From CAVUBL01 sp963837945 (lineage in GTDB: Bacteria > Acidobacteriota > Thermoanaerobaculia > Multivoradales > DATKCC01), in assembly GCA_963837945.1 (NCBI GenBank), contig CAWIQD010000015.1, positions 1-64,000 of the forward strand: DNA of 64,000 bases, read 5' to 3'. The notes under the pieces were generated by a model, which saw only the letters and a list, made by a program, of their open reading frames with translations, was not told the origin of the DNA and made no database searches. This document shows positions 31,385 through 40,594 of this stretch, one piece after another. Position 1 is the first letter of the stretch. Every line of letters starts with the position of its first letter. The position numbers and the translations under genes were made by a program.

Positions 31385-33059
31385 ATGAGAGACGATGAGT
31401 CAGTCCGCCCTGACACCGACGGCTCGGCAAGCAGCCCCGCCGGGATGAGCCGCCGCCAGATCCTTGCCGCGTCGGTAGCGGCCCTCTCCGGCTGGCCCGT
31501 GGTGCCCGCCTTGGCTCGCTCGGACCGGCTCACGGGGCCGACGGGATCGACAGGAGGCGATGAGGGGTCCGACGACCGTCTCTCTCGGGCCTACGAGCTC
31601 CGCATGGCGGCAGCGCGCCACGCCCGGGAGCTGGGAGCCGCCACCCATCCCACGAACGGTGACGAGTCGCTGCCCGGGCGCCTCGCCACGTTCACCAAGG
31701 GCCTCCCCCACGACAGGCTCGGGCTTGTGGACCCGAAGGCATACGCGGTCCTGGCCCGGGCGCTCGCGACCGGCGATCCCCACGCCTTCGAGTCGATCCC
31801 CCTGGGGGGATTCGTCAAGCTCGCCAACCCGCAGGCCTCCTGGGCCTACGACCTGGTGGGCGTGGACGCCTCGCAGCTCGGCATGCGGCCGCCGCCGAGA
31901 TTCTCGAGCGCCGAGCAGGCCGGCGAGCTGGTGGAGCTCTACTGGCACGCCCAGCTCCGGGACGTGCCGTTCGCCGAGTGGGACGGCTCGCCCCTCGTGG
32001 CCCGGGCCTGCGACGACCTCTCGGCGCTCTCGGAGTTCCACGGACCGAAGGAGGCGGGCCGGGTGACCCCCGCCACCCTCTTCCGGGGACCGAGCGCGGG
32101 CATGCTCACAGGGCCGTATCTGTCGCAGTTCCTGCTCCAGGAGCTGCCCCTGCTGCCGGTGGAGATCGAGCAACGGATCCGGACCGCGATGCCCGGCAAG
32201 GACTACCTGACGGACGCCGAGAGCTGGCTCGCCGTCCAGAACGGCGGCCTCACGGGCGTCAACGAGTTCGACAGAGGAGCGGCGGTTCATCCGCGGCGGT
32301 CGCGACCTCGGGGAGTACGTCCATCGAGACCTGACGTACCAGGCATATCTCGGCGCCTGCCTGATGGCGCTTCGCGTGGGGGCCATGCCGGACGGTGGCA
32401 ATCCGTACAAGCACTCCCGGACCCAGGCCCCGTTCACCACGTTCGGCCCGCCCTTCTTCATCTATCTCCTGGCGGTCGTGACCCAGGTGGCGCTCAAGAC
32501 CACCTGGTACGAGAAGTGGCGGGTGCACCGGCGGCTCCGGCCCGAGGAGATGGGGGGCCGGGTGGAGACGCACCTCGCGGGGAAGGCCTCGTTTCCGATC
32601 CACCAGGAGCTCCTGGACTCGGCGGCGATCGAGGAGACCCGGAAGCGGCAGGGCTCGGCCCTCCTCGCCCAGGCGTTTCCCGAGGGCTGCCCGACGCATC
32701 CTTCGTACCCGGCGGCCCACGCGGTCATCGCCGGCGCGTGCGCGACGGTGCTCAAGGCCTGCCTGGACGAAAAGCACGTGATCCCGGAGCCGGTGGTGGC
32801 CGCGGCCGACGGCCTGTCGCTCGTGCCGTGGAAGGGCGAGCCGCTCACCGTCGGCGGGGAGCTCGACAAGCTGGCCGCCAACATCGCCATCGGGCGCAAC
32901 CTCGCCGGCGTCCACTGGCGAAGCGACGGCGTCGAGGGCCTGCGGCTGGGCGAGGCGGTGGCGATCGAGCTGCTGTCGGAGGTGACCTTGACCGGCAACG
33001 AGATGTTCGAGGGGTTCAGCCTCGAGCGCTTCGACGGGAAACGGGTGTCGGTGGGATAG
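31385..33059 (+). CDS. Vanadium-dependent haloperoxidase-like protein, Tat-exported (one frameshift)
   Basis: About 557 residues result when a +1 shift near 32270 is bridged (VNEFD joins EERRFIRGGRDLGEY). The N-terminus has a twin-arginine signal (SRRQILAASVAALSGWPVVP). The C-terminal half carries the PAP2/haloperoxidase active site. PSYPAAHAVIAGACATVL supplies the first catalytic His. GRNLAGVHWRSDGVEGLRLG supplies the Arg and the vanadate-coordinating His. The Lys in VPWKGEP or WYEKW may bind the cofactor. Such enzymes oxidise halides with peroxide or act as phosphatases. Export by Tat fits a folded metalloenzyme. It lies between an uncharacterised membrane protein and a giant secreted protein. 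Confidence 0.8.
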
Positions 33060-33069
33060 GAGATCGGCC

Positions 33070-36000
33070 ATGGGGATCCGAGCGACGAGAGCGATGGGGC
33101 GTGGGGTGGGAGCCCTCCTGATGGGAGCCGCCGGTCTGCTCGCGGCCGGCCCGGGCGCGGCGCCGGCCTGGGGTCAAGGCTCGGGTCAAGCCTCGGGCCT
33201 CGACGCGAGCTGCACGGTGAGCGCCCTCAACCGCTCGAGCCAGGTCCAGCCCGACGGCTCCTGGGTACTCCCGAACGTCCCTGCCAACGTCGGCCAGGTG
33301 CGGGTGCGGGCGACCTGCGTGGCGGCCGACGGCACGGTCCGGGGCGGCCAGTCGGACTTCGTGACCGTCCCGGCCAACGGGGTCATCCGCGTGCCGGAGA
33401 TCGCCTTCGACACGGTGGCACCGGAGCCTACGACCCTGTCGCTCTCGGCGCCGGCGACCATGCTCACCGCGGCCGGAGAGACGGTGCAGCTCGTGGCCAC
33501 GGCGACGATGGCCGATGCTTCGACCGCCGACGTCACACCGGCCGCCGCCGGCACGGGCTACCGCAGCAGCAACCCCGCCATCGCCAGCGTCGGTACCGAC
33601 GGGCTGGTGACTGCCCTGGCCAGTGGCACGGTGCTGGTCTCGGCCTTGAACGAGGGGGCGCTGGCGGTGCTCCAGGTCCGGGTCACGCTGTCGGGTGACT
33701 CGGACGGCGACGGGCTCCCCGACGACTACGAGCTCGCCCACGGCTTCGACCCGAACGATCCCGCCGACGCCCTGGGCGACCCGGACGAAGACGGGCTCAC
33801 GACCCTGGCCGAGTTCGGGCTCGGGACCGATCCGCGGGTCGCGGACAGCGATGGCGACGGCCTCGGAGACGGCCAGGAGGTGAGCTCCGTCGGCACCGAT
33901 CCGCTGCTCTTCGACACCGACGGCGACCGGGTCTCCGACGGCCTCGAGGTCCAGGCGGGAAGCGACCCCCTCGATCCGTCGAGCGTCGACCTGGCGCCGA
34001 TCCTCTCGAGCCTGGACGCCACGCCGGCGAGCTTCGCCCTCACCTTCAACACCCTCCTCGGCGAGGCCTCGCGCCTCGTTCAGGTCACGGCCACGCTGGT
34101 CGACGGCACCGAGCTCGACGCCACGGGCCCGCCCTACGGCACGACCTACGCGACCTCCGATCCGACGGTGGCCTCCTTCGGCGCGGAGGCGGGGCGGGTT
34201 TTCGCCGGCGCTGCCGGGACCGCCACCGTCACGGCCGAGAACGGCGCCTTCTCCGCCCCGGTCCAGGTGACCGTCCAGACTTTCGCGCCGATCGCGCTCT
34301 CCTTCCTGCCGATTCCGGGCTCCGCCAACGCCTTGGCGGTGGCGGCGGGCCACGCCTACGTGGCGGCGGGCGCCGCCGGCCTGCAGGTCGTGGACACGTC
34401 GGATCTCCTCGCGCCCGTGATCGTGGGCGCCGCGGATACCCCTGGCACGGCGTGGGACGTGGCGATCGACGGGACGACCGCCCTGGTCGCCGATGGTGAG
34501 GCCGGCCTCGCGGTGATCGACGTCACGGACCCGGCGGCTCCCGCCCTCGTGGGCCGGGTCGCGACGCCGGGAGACGCCACCGGTGTGGCGGTCGCCGGCT
34601 CCCGGGCGGTGGTCGCCGCCCGGAAGACCTTTGCGGCCGGCGCCAACCTGTCGGTGGTCGACTTCAGCGACCCCGCCGCGCCGCACCTCGTGGGCACCCT
34701 GGCGCTTCCCGGCGAGCCCCGGTCCGTAGCGCTGCAGGGAGACCTGGCCTTCGTCGCGGCGGGCCCGGCCGGCCTCCTCGCCGTGGACCTCGCCGATCCC
34801 GCGGCGCCGGCCTTCCTGGGCTCGGGCGGCACGCGGAACGCGTCATTCTCGCGTGCGGCGGGGGTGGCGGTCCGCGGGAACCGCGCCTTCGTCGCCGACG
34901 GCTCCGGCGCCGTCCTCGGCGGACTGCGCTCTCTGGATGTGGAGGACCCGACGGCACCCGTCCTCCTCTCCTCCTCGACGGACGCGTTCGGCCTCGCCGA
35001 CGTCGCCCTCGAGGGAGGCTTCGCCTTCGCGGCGGACTTCTACTTCGTCAACGCCGTGCCCATCTTCGCCGTCGACGGAGACCAGGTCGCCTTCCAGGGG
35101 CTCCTCGACTTTTCCCGGGCCCCGAGCTTCCGGGACGACAACGGCCGGGGCATCGCCGTCGCCGACGGCGTGGTCTACCTGGTGGGCACCAAGGCTCTGG
35201 TGGGCGACGGTGCCAACGGCAACAGCGCGCTCCACATCGGGCGGTACGCCGAGCTCGACGAGGACACCGGCGGGCGGCCGCCCACCGTCGCCATCACCTC
35301 GCCGGGGGCGGGCACCGAGCTCGAGGAGCGCACGTTTGTCACCGTGGAGGTTGCGGCCTCCGACGACGTCCGGGTCGAGTCGGTGGCCCTCGAGCTCGAC
35401 GGGGAGCCGGTGGGCACCCAGTACACGCCGCCGTACACCTTCCGGTTCCGGGTGCCGGCGGGGCCGACGGTCGCCCTGCACGCGACCGCCCGGGACGGGG
35501 CGGGCAACGAGGCGTCGGCCGACCTCACCCTCCCGGTGCTCGCCAACAGTGCGCCGGTGGCGGAGATCCTGGCCCCGATGGACGGCCAGGAGGTGCCGCC
35601 GGACCAGCCCGTCCCGGTCGCGATCGACGCGACCGACGACCACGCCGTGACTCGCGTCGATCTGTCGGTCAACGGCAGCGTGGTCGCCAGCCTCACCCAG
35701 GCGCCCTACCGGTTCGAGCCGACGAGCCCCGCCTTCGGAAACCCCTTCGCCCTCTCCGCGGTCGCCTACGACGACCTCGGCCCGTCGCCGGTCGCCGACC
35801 CGGTGACCCTCGACGTGGGGCCGGACCGGCCCCCGACCGTCATCCTTCTCGACCCGCCCGACGGCGCCCAGGTGGTGGAGGGCACCGAGCTCGCGGTGGT
35901 CGCGGGGGCGACGGACGACATCGGGATCAACCGGGTGGACTTCTACGCCGACGGTACGTACGTCAGGTCGGCCGTGGGTCCGCCTCCCTACCGGATCTAC

Positions 36001-37404
36001 CTCCCCGCCCCGGCCGCGGGCGTGTCGCTCCGCCTACAGGCCCTCGCCCGCGACACGGCCCTCCACGAGACCTCGTCGCCCGAGGTGACGGTCACGGGTG
36101 TCGCCGATCCCTTGACCGAGGTCCAGGGCCGGGTGCTCGACGACGACGGGATTCCCCTGGCCGGCCTCGAGGTCGATTGCGAGGGGTACTTCGCGACGAG
36201 CGGCGCGGACGGCCGCTTCTCCATCCCCGGCTTCCCCACCGCGGGGGGTGCGGTCCACTGCACCGCGGACTTCACCACGCCGGCCGGTGAGCTTCGCCAC
36301 GTGGTCTCGCCCGCGCGCCAGCCGGTGCCCGGCGGCATCACCGACGTAGGGGACCTCGCGCCGTCCCGGCTTCTCCTCTACGGCAGCTTCGGGCGGGGCT
36401 CGTTCGGGAGCCCGGGAGCCGTCGTGCTCCTGAGCGACTCGACCGCCGAGGGGCAGATTCTCGGAGGCGGCGCCTCCCCCGCCGGTCTCTCCGGCCTCGC
36501 CTTCGACGCCCCGGGCCGCCTCTTCGGCACCACCCTCGACGGGCCGCAGGGCGCGAGGACGAGCACTCTCGTCGAGCTCGACCCCGACACGGGCGAGGTT
36601 CTCGCCACCGTCGGTGCCGTCACCGACGGTGCCGGGGGCTCCGCCATGGCGATCGGCGACCTGGCGATCGATCCGGTCTCCGGTGGGCTCTATGGCCTGC
36701 GCTCGCTCGCCGACGGGGCGGGCGCCGCCGGCCGAATCTACCGGCTCGATGCGGCGACCGGCGCAGCCGAGCTCGTGGGCGACACCGGGACGGGCGACGG
36801 CGGCGGCCTCGCCTTCGGGGAGGACGGCACGCTCTATCTGACAAGCTACGACCATGGCAACGGCCAGTCGGTGCTGCGCCGCGTAAGCCCCACCGACGCC
36901 GCCACCCTCTCGCAGGTGGTCGTGCCCGATTTCTTCGACGGTCTGGCGGTCCGGCCGAGCGACGGGCTCCTCTTTGGGACGCTCGGCGGGACGAGCGGCA
37001 TCTTCACTCTCGATCCGGTCTCGGGGGCCGAGGCGGAGGTGGGCTTCTCGGACCTCGGCCAGGCGAGCGACCTGGCCTTCCGGCCGCCGCTGGCCGCGAG
37101 CGAGGAGACGACGGTCGTCGGTCGGGTGATCGATCAGTACTCAGCGCCCATCGAGGGCGCTCGGGTGACCGTCCTGGGGATCTTCGCGGCCCTCAGCGGG
37201 TCCGACGGGCACTTCGTGGTCTCGCACGTGCCGGTGGTGTTCGGCGACCTGGTGGCGGTGGTCCCGCCGAGCCCCCTCTCGAGCAACCGCTCCGAGTCGG
37301 CCCCCGCGACGCCGGTGCCCGAGGGGACGACCGACGTGGGCGACATCGTGGTGCTCGCCGGGGTCCAGGCCATCCACACCGGGCCGGCGGCTACCCCAGA
37401 GTGA
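33070..37404 (+). CDS. Giant secreted Ig/thrombospondin-type-3/LVIVD repeat protein
   Basis: This is a 1,444-residue protein with a signal peptide (about 1-36) and AGGAGA before the ATG. In order it shows a beta domain, a Big_2-like domain (YRSSNPAIASVGTDGLVTAL) and Ca-binding type 3 repeats (DSDGDGLPDDYELAHGFDPN, DSDGDGLGDGQEVSSVGTDP, DTDGDRVSDGLEVQAGSDP). A second Big_2-like domain follows, then LVIVD beta-propeller repeats (LQVVDTSDLLAPVIVG, LSVVDFSDPAAPHLVG). Three Ig-like Big_9 modules (PPTVAITSPGAGTELEERTF) come next. A carboxypeptidase-regulatory domain, a second propeller-like region (36360-37080) and a final regulatory-like domain end it. There is no membrane anchor or sorting tail. 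It is a candidate cell-surface or matrix protein. Confidence 0.85.
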   Translation: MGIRATRAMGRGVGALLMGAAGLLAAGPGAAPAWGQGSGQASGLDASCTVSALNRSSQVQPDGSWVLPNVPANVGQVRVRATCVAADGTVRGGQSDFVTVPANGVIRVPEIAFDTVAPEPTTLSLSAPATMLTAAGETVQLVATATMADASTADVTPAAAGTGYRSSNPAIASVGTDGLVTALASGTVLVSALNEGALAVLQVRVTLSGDSDGDGLPDDYELAHGFDPNDPADALGDPDEDGLTTLAEFGLGTDPRVADSDGDGLGDGQEVSSVGTDPLLFDTDGDRVSDGLEVQAGSDPLDPSSVDLAPILSSLDATPASFALTFNTLLGEASRLVQVTATLVDGTELDATGPPYGTTYATSDPTVASFGAEAGRVFAGAAGTATVTAENGAFSAPVQVTVQTFAPIALSFLPIPGSANALAVAAGHAYVAAGAAGLQVVDTSDLLAPVIVGAADTPGTAWDVAIDGTTALVADGEAGLAVIDVTDPAAPALVGRVATPGDATGVAVAGSRAVVAARKTFAAGANLSVVDFSDPAAPHLVGTLALPGEPRSVALQGDLAFVAAGPAGLLAVDLADPAAPAFLGSGGTRNASFSRAAGVAVRGNRAFVADGSGAVLGGLRSLDVEDPTAPVLLSSSTDAFGLADVALEGGFAFAADFYFVNAVPIFAVDGDQVAFQGLLDFSRAPSFRDDNGRGIAVADGVVYLVGTKALVGDGANGNSALHIGRYAELDEDTGGRPPTVAITSPGAGTELEERTFVTVEVAASDDVRVESVALELDGEPVGTQYTPPYTFRFRVPAGPTVALHATARDGAGNEASADLTLPVLANSAPVAEILAPMDGQEVPPDQPVPVAIDATDDHAVTRVDLSVNGSVVASLTQAPYRFEPTSPAFGNPFALSAVAYDDLGPSPVADPVTLDVGPDRPPTVILLDPPDGAQVVEGTELAVVAGATDDIGINRVDFYADGTYVRSAVGPPPYRIYLPAPAAGVSLRLQALARDTALHETSSPEVTVTGVADPLTEVQGRVLDDDGIPLAGLEVDCEGYFATSGADGRFSIPGFPTAGGAVHCTADFTTPAGELRHVVSPARQPVPGGITDVGDLAPSRLLLYGSFGRGSFGSPGAVVLLSDSTAEGQILGGGASPAGLSGLAFDAPGRLFGTTLDGPQGARTSTLVELDPDTGEVLATVGAVTDGAGGSAMAIGDLAIDPVSGGLYGLRSLADGAGAAGRIYRLDAATGAAELVGDTGTGDGGGLAFGEDGTLYLTSYDHGNGQSVLRRVSPTDAATLSQVVVPDFFDGLAVRPSDGLLFGTLGGTSGIFTLDPVSGAEAEVGFSDLGQASDLAFRPPLAASEETTVVGRVIDQYSAPIEGARVTVLGIFAALSGSDGHFVVSHVPVVFGDLVAVVPPSPLSSNRSESAPATPVPEGTTDVGDIVVLAGVQAIHTGPAATPE

Positions 37405-37454
37405 CCGGAGTGGGAGGCCGGAGCGGATCGGGCCGGCTCCCACAGCATCTCGGC

Positions 37455-37587
37455 GGGCCGGTCCGGGCCCTGCCTCAAGGCCTCACCGAGGCGGCGATCG
37501 AGACGGTGTCCAGGTGGCGGCTTCGGCCCGCGCGCATGAACGGCAAGCCCGTGAGCGTCTACTACAACCTCGCAAGCCGCTTCCTTT
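37455..37587 (+). pseudogene. TonB C-terminal domain remnant
   Basis: A forward frame reads VRALPQGLTEAAIETVSRWR, LRPARMNGKPVSVYYNL. This is the end of the TonB C-terminal domain (L-x-x-A-A-I-x-x-V-x-x-W-R-F-x-P-A-x-x-x-G-x-P-V). The N-terminal membrane and Pro-rich parts are missing and the frame degenerates after SRF, so only a fossil of an energy transducer remains. Confidence 0.62.
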
Positions 37588-37626
37588 GCGCGGCCACGGA
37601 TCGCCGGGAGCAAGCCGGGATCGAGC

Positions 37627-37646
37627 GTAGAGCCTGCGGGCTCTAC
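37627..37646 (+). terminator. Hairpin, possible terminator
   Basis: GTAGAGCC and GGCTCTAC form a perfect 8-bp stem with a TGCG loop. No clear T-run follows, so termination is only a possibility. It lies after the giant secreted gene and the TonB relic. Confidence 0.4.
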
Positions 37647-37757
37647 CTCCTGGTGCTCGAAGGCCTGCGGCGGCGGCGCGCGGCCGGCCCCCAGGGCGCG
37701 GGAGCAGCCGCTCGGCGAGGCGCCGTCGCAGCGCTTCGACTTCGTCCGCTCGGGGTC

Positions 37758-37786
37758 TTGACATGGCGGTATCGAGGCGCTAAGTT
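37758..37786 (+). promoter_or_regulatory. Sigma-70-type promoter for the gene at 37891
   Basis: A consensus TTGACA at 37758-37763 is separated by 17 bases from TAAGTT at 37781-37786. The AT-rich TAAGTTAACTAG that follows stands out in this GC-rich region. The next start codon on this strand is about 100 bases downstream. Confidence 0.6.
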
Positions 37787-37890
37787 AACTAGCAGATCAT
37801 CGATCCTGGAAGCGCCGCTTCCAGACCCCTGAAACGGCCCGAGCGAGGAGAAAGCTCGCCCGGGCCCGACCCAGCAAGGAGACACGCTCC

Positions 37891-38583
37891 ATGCCGAGTC
37901 CGAAGAAGTGTAGTCCAGTCCCGCCGTCCGTTTCTTCCCCGTCGACCTCCCGGCCCCGTCCCGCGGCGGCCTCCGCGCCCCCGGCGGCGCCCGCGGCTCC
38001 GCCGCCGCGGCCGGGCTCGGGTTCAAATCGCCGGCCCCCTGCCAACGCCTTCTCCGAGCCGTTCCTGGAGAAGCTGCGGCTCGCGCTGCGCCTGCTCGAC
38101 GAGCGCACGCACCGGGCGGCGCCCACGACCTCGGCCGAGGCGCTGCTCTCGGGCTCGCTCGCGGTCGAGGAGGTGCGGACCTCGGACTCCGCGCCGCCGG
38201 CCTGGGCGGTGGTGCGGCGCTCCGAGCCGGTCGCCGAGGGCGGCCGGGCGGTGGCGCTCTTCCGCTATCGCTCGGAAGCGCTCCTGGCGGCGGCGGTGCT
38301 GCCGGCGGTGGCACGGGAGTCGCCGTATCACCTCGCCGAGAAGCCGAAGCGCCTGGGCCATGCGCTCCACGTGCACCGTCACCACGTGGGGCACGTCTCC
38401 CGCCTGGGCGAGGGCCGGGCGGCCGACGAGCGACGGGGGACCCTCGCCTCGCACCTCCACCTCGCCCGCCACCTGGTGGCGAACCCGGAGGCGCTGGCGC
38501 TGCTCCTCGACGCCGCCGGCCCGGAGGCGCTCCCGGTCCTCGGCCGGGCGCTCGCGCGGCGGGTCGAGGCGCTCCTGCCGTAG
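37891..38583 (+). CDS. Unrecognised protein with Pro/Ala-rich N-terminus
   Basis: This is a 230-residue soluble protein. Residues 1-50 are Pro/Ser/Ala-rich and probably disordered. The rest is helical and Arg/Leu-rich (FLEKLRLALRLLDERTHRAA, EALLAAAVLPAVARESPYHL) with a His-rich stretch near 150 (LHVHRHHVGHVSRLGEG). There is no signal peptide or membrane span. It stands alone between a consensus-like promoter and a strong GC-rich hairpin, so it appears to be a monocistronic, well-expressed gene. I recognise no family. The reverse strand is also open here but lacks a plausible start or terminator. Confidence 0.55.
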   Translation: MPSPKKCSPVPPSVSSPSTSRPRPAAASAPPAAPAAPPPRPGSGSNRRPPANAFSEPFLEKLRLALRLLDERTHRAAPTTSAEALLSGSLAVEEVRTSDSAPPAWAVVRRSEPVAEGGRAVALFRYRSEALLAAAVLPAVARESPYHLAEKPKRLGHALHVHRHHVGHVSRLGEGRAADERRGTLASHLHLARHLVANPEALALLLDAAGPEALPVLGRALARRVEALLP

Positions 38584-38601
38584 CCCGGTCGATCTCGCTG
38601 C

Positions 38602-38629
38602 GGGGGCCGGGCAGGGCGGCCCGGCCCCC
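38602..38629 (+). terminator. Intrinsic terminator-like hairpin
   Basis: GGGGGCCGGGC pairs with GCCCGGCCCCC (11 bp) around a 6-base loop, followed by TTCTCCT. It begins 19 bases after the stop of the gene at 37891. The T-tract is weak, as is common in high-GC genomes. Confidence 0.65.
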
Positions 38630-38768
38630 TTCTCCTGCCTACCGGCGACGCCGATCGCCGCCTGGGATCGACGGGCCTCCGCGACGCTTCGCGACGGACG
38701 CTGGGGAGAAGACCGGGCTTGCTCGACGACCTCCGACTCTTCTCAGCCGCTCTCGGCCGCCGGCGGAC

Positions 38769-38815
38769 CTGCGGAATCCGCAGCTTCCGGCCGCCGGCGA
38801 CTGCGGATTTCGCAG
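38769..38815 (+). promoter_or_regulatory. Two palindromic enhancer sites for a sigma-54 activator
   Basis: CTGCGGAATCCGCAG (38769-38783) and CTGCGGATTTCGCAG (38801-38815) fit one motif, CTGCGGAWTYCGCAG. Their centres are 32 bases apart, about three helical turns. They lie 76-122 bases upstream of the -24 element at 38891, the usual distance for binding of an NtrC-type dimer pair. The activator coded at the end of the same operon is the obvious ligand. Confidence 0.75.
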
Positions 38816-38890
38816 TCGTCCGGCTCGCCCGGCCTCCCTGTCGCCACCACGGGCTGCTAGCCCGCGGGGAAGCGCGCCCTCCGGCCCGCG

Positions 38891-38905
38891 TGGCATCGAG
38901 CTTGC
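38891..38905 (+). promoter_or_regulatory. Sigma-54 (-24/-12) promoter of the efflux operon
   Basis: TGGCAT, five bases (CGAGC), then TTGC matches the consensus TGGCAC-N5-TTGC, with the invariant GG and GC ten bases apart. Transcription would start near 38917, about 43 bases before the adaptor gene start and its GGAGGA ribosome site. The operon codes its own sigma-54 activator. Confidence 0.78.
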
Positions 38906-38959
38906 GGGCCTTTCGGGCCGAGCCCCGCGTCCGGGGCTCGCTCTTCCGGAGGATCCTCG

Positions 38960-40594
38960 ATGGCCGACTCTCGAGCGACCGGTCCCTGGCGCCGCCACCG
39001 GTGCCCCGCGGTGCGCCGTCCGGGTCGCTCTCCGTTCGCCCGGGCTCGCGGGCTCGCGGTGCCGATCCTGCTCGCCGCCCTCGCCCTCGGCGGCTGCTAC
39101 GGCGACCGCTCCGCCTCGGACTCTGGAGGCCGGGGGCGAGGCCGCGACCACCGGAGCGACGTCACGCCGGCGGTGGAGATCGTCCAGGCGCGGCGGGGGG
39201 CGCTGCCGCTCGAGGAGACGCTCAACGGCGTCGTCAAGGCGCGCAACCAGGTGGCGATCCGGCCGCAGATCGAGGCTTCCGTGCGCGAGGTCCTGGTGCG
39301 CAGCGGCGACGCGGTCGCCAAGGGCCAGCCGCTGGTCCGCCTCGACGACCTGGCCCTCGCCGACCAGGTCCGCCAGGCGGAGGCCAACCTGCGCCTCGCC
39401 GAGGGGCAGGCGGCGGAGGCCCGGGCCGGGGTGGCGGAGGTCGAGGCCCAGGTCACGCGCACCCGGGCGCTCGCCGCCCAGAAGCTCGTGCCCCAGATGC
39501 AGCTCGACACCCAGGAGGCGCAGCTCGACGCCGCCCAGGCGCAGGCGGAGCAGGCCGCGGCGCGGGTGGACCAGGCGCGGGCGACCCTCGGCGAGCGCCG
39601 CTCCCAGATGGCGAAGACCGTCGTCCGCTCGCCGGTCGCCGGCCGCGTCGGGCAGCGAAACGCCGAGGTCGGCATGCTCGCGACGCCGGCCACCACGCTC
39701 TTCCTGGTCGGCGACTTCGACCAGCTGCGGGTCGAGGTGCCGCTCACCGAGGCGATGCTCGGCCACGTCGAGGAGGGCACGCCGGTCGAGATCCGCTCGC
39801 AGGCTCTCGGCCCGGAGCAGGGTGAGGATCCGATCCGCGCCCGCATCTCGCGCATCTCGCCCTTCCTCGAGGAGGGGAGCTTCAGCACCACCGGCGAGAT
39901 CGACCTCGAGAACCCGGAGGGCCGCCTTCGCCCCGGGATGTTCGTCGAGGTCTCGGTGCTCTACGGCACCAGCCGCCAGGCGACCCTGGTGCCGGCGAGC
40001 GCCCTCTGGGAGGACCCGGAGACCGGCGACCGCGGGGTCTACGTGTCCGACGAGTTCGGCCGCGAGAACCCGGGCGAGGTTCGGCTCTTCCCGGCGGCCC
40101 ACGCCGCGGGGCCGATCTCCGAGCGCGCCTACGGCTTCCGGCTCCAGCCGGTCGAGGTGCTCGCCCAGGGGCGGGGCACGGCCGGCGTCACCGGGATCGA
40201 GCCCGGCGCCTGGGTGGCCTCGGTCGGCCAGCACCTCCTGCACCAGGAGAGCGAGGACGAGACGGCCGAGGCCGAGACCGCCTCGGGGAAGGCGGCCCCG
40301 GAAGCCGGCGGGCGGGGAGCCGGCGGGCCCGCGGCCACGCCCGGCGCGCCCACCGCCCACGTCCGCCCCACGACCTGGGCGAGCGTCCTCGGGATCGAGC
40401 GCCTGCAGCGCGAGGACCTCCTCCGCGAGTTCCTCGCCAAGCAGCGGATCGTCGCCCGCGCCCTGGGCACCGAGATCCCCGCGAGCGCCGAGACGGTCGA
40501 CGAGGTCCTCCGCCGCGCGGCCGCCTCCGGGAGCGCCGCCCCGCCGCGCGACACCGCGGCCGCTCCGAACGCCTCCTCCCCCGGCGGGCACTGA
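38960..40594 (+). CDS. RND efflux periplasmic adaptor (membrane fusion) lipoprotein
   Basis: This 544-residue AcrA/HlyD-type adaptor links an inner-membrane RND pump to an outer-membrane channel. It has a lipoprotein signal (LLAALALGGC). The lipoyl half-motifs are NQVAIRPQIEASVREVLVRS and the later VRSPVAGRVGQRNAEVG. A long coiled-coil hairpin lies between them (about 120-215). The beta-barrel follows (LRVEVPLTEAMLGHVEEGTP, RLRPGMFVEVSVLYG). The last 130 residues, including an acidic/Ala-Gly-rich linker, extend beyond usual adaptors. GGAGGA precedes the ATG. Its stop overlaps the permease start by one base. A sigma-54 promoter lies just upstream. Confidence 0.92.
   Translation: MADSRATGPWRRHRCPAVRRPGRSPFARARGLAVPILLAALALGGCYGDRSASDSGGRGRGRDHRSDVTPAVEIVQARRGALPLEETLNGVVKARNQVAIRPQIEASVREVLVRSGDAVAKGQPLVRLDDLALADQVRQAEANLRLAEGQAAEARAGVAEVEAQVTRTRALAAQKLVPQMQLDTQEAQLDAAQAQAEQAAARVDQARATLGERRSQMAKTVVRSPVAGRVGQRNAEVGMLATPATTLFLVGDFDQLRVEVPLTEAMLGHVEEGTPVEIRSQALGPEQGEDPIRARISRISPFLEEGSFSTTGEIDLENPEGRLRPGMFVEVSVLYGTSRQATLVPASALWEDPETGDRGVYVSDEFGRENPGEVRLFPAAHAAGPISERAYGFRLQPVEVLAQGRGTAGVTGIEPGAWVASVGQHLLHQESEDETAEAETASGKAAPEAGGRGAGGPAATPGAPTAHVRPTTWASVLGIERLQREDLLREFLAKQRIVARALGTEIPASAETVDEVLRRAAASGSAAPPRDTAAAPNASSPGGH

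Noticed and set aside
37483..37764. Minus-strand frame across the TonB relic and promoter region
   Set aside because: Arg-rich shadow with no family match; the plus strand carries the TonB C-terminal signature.
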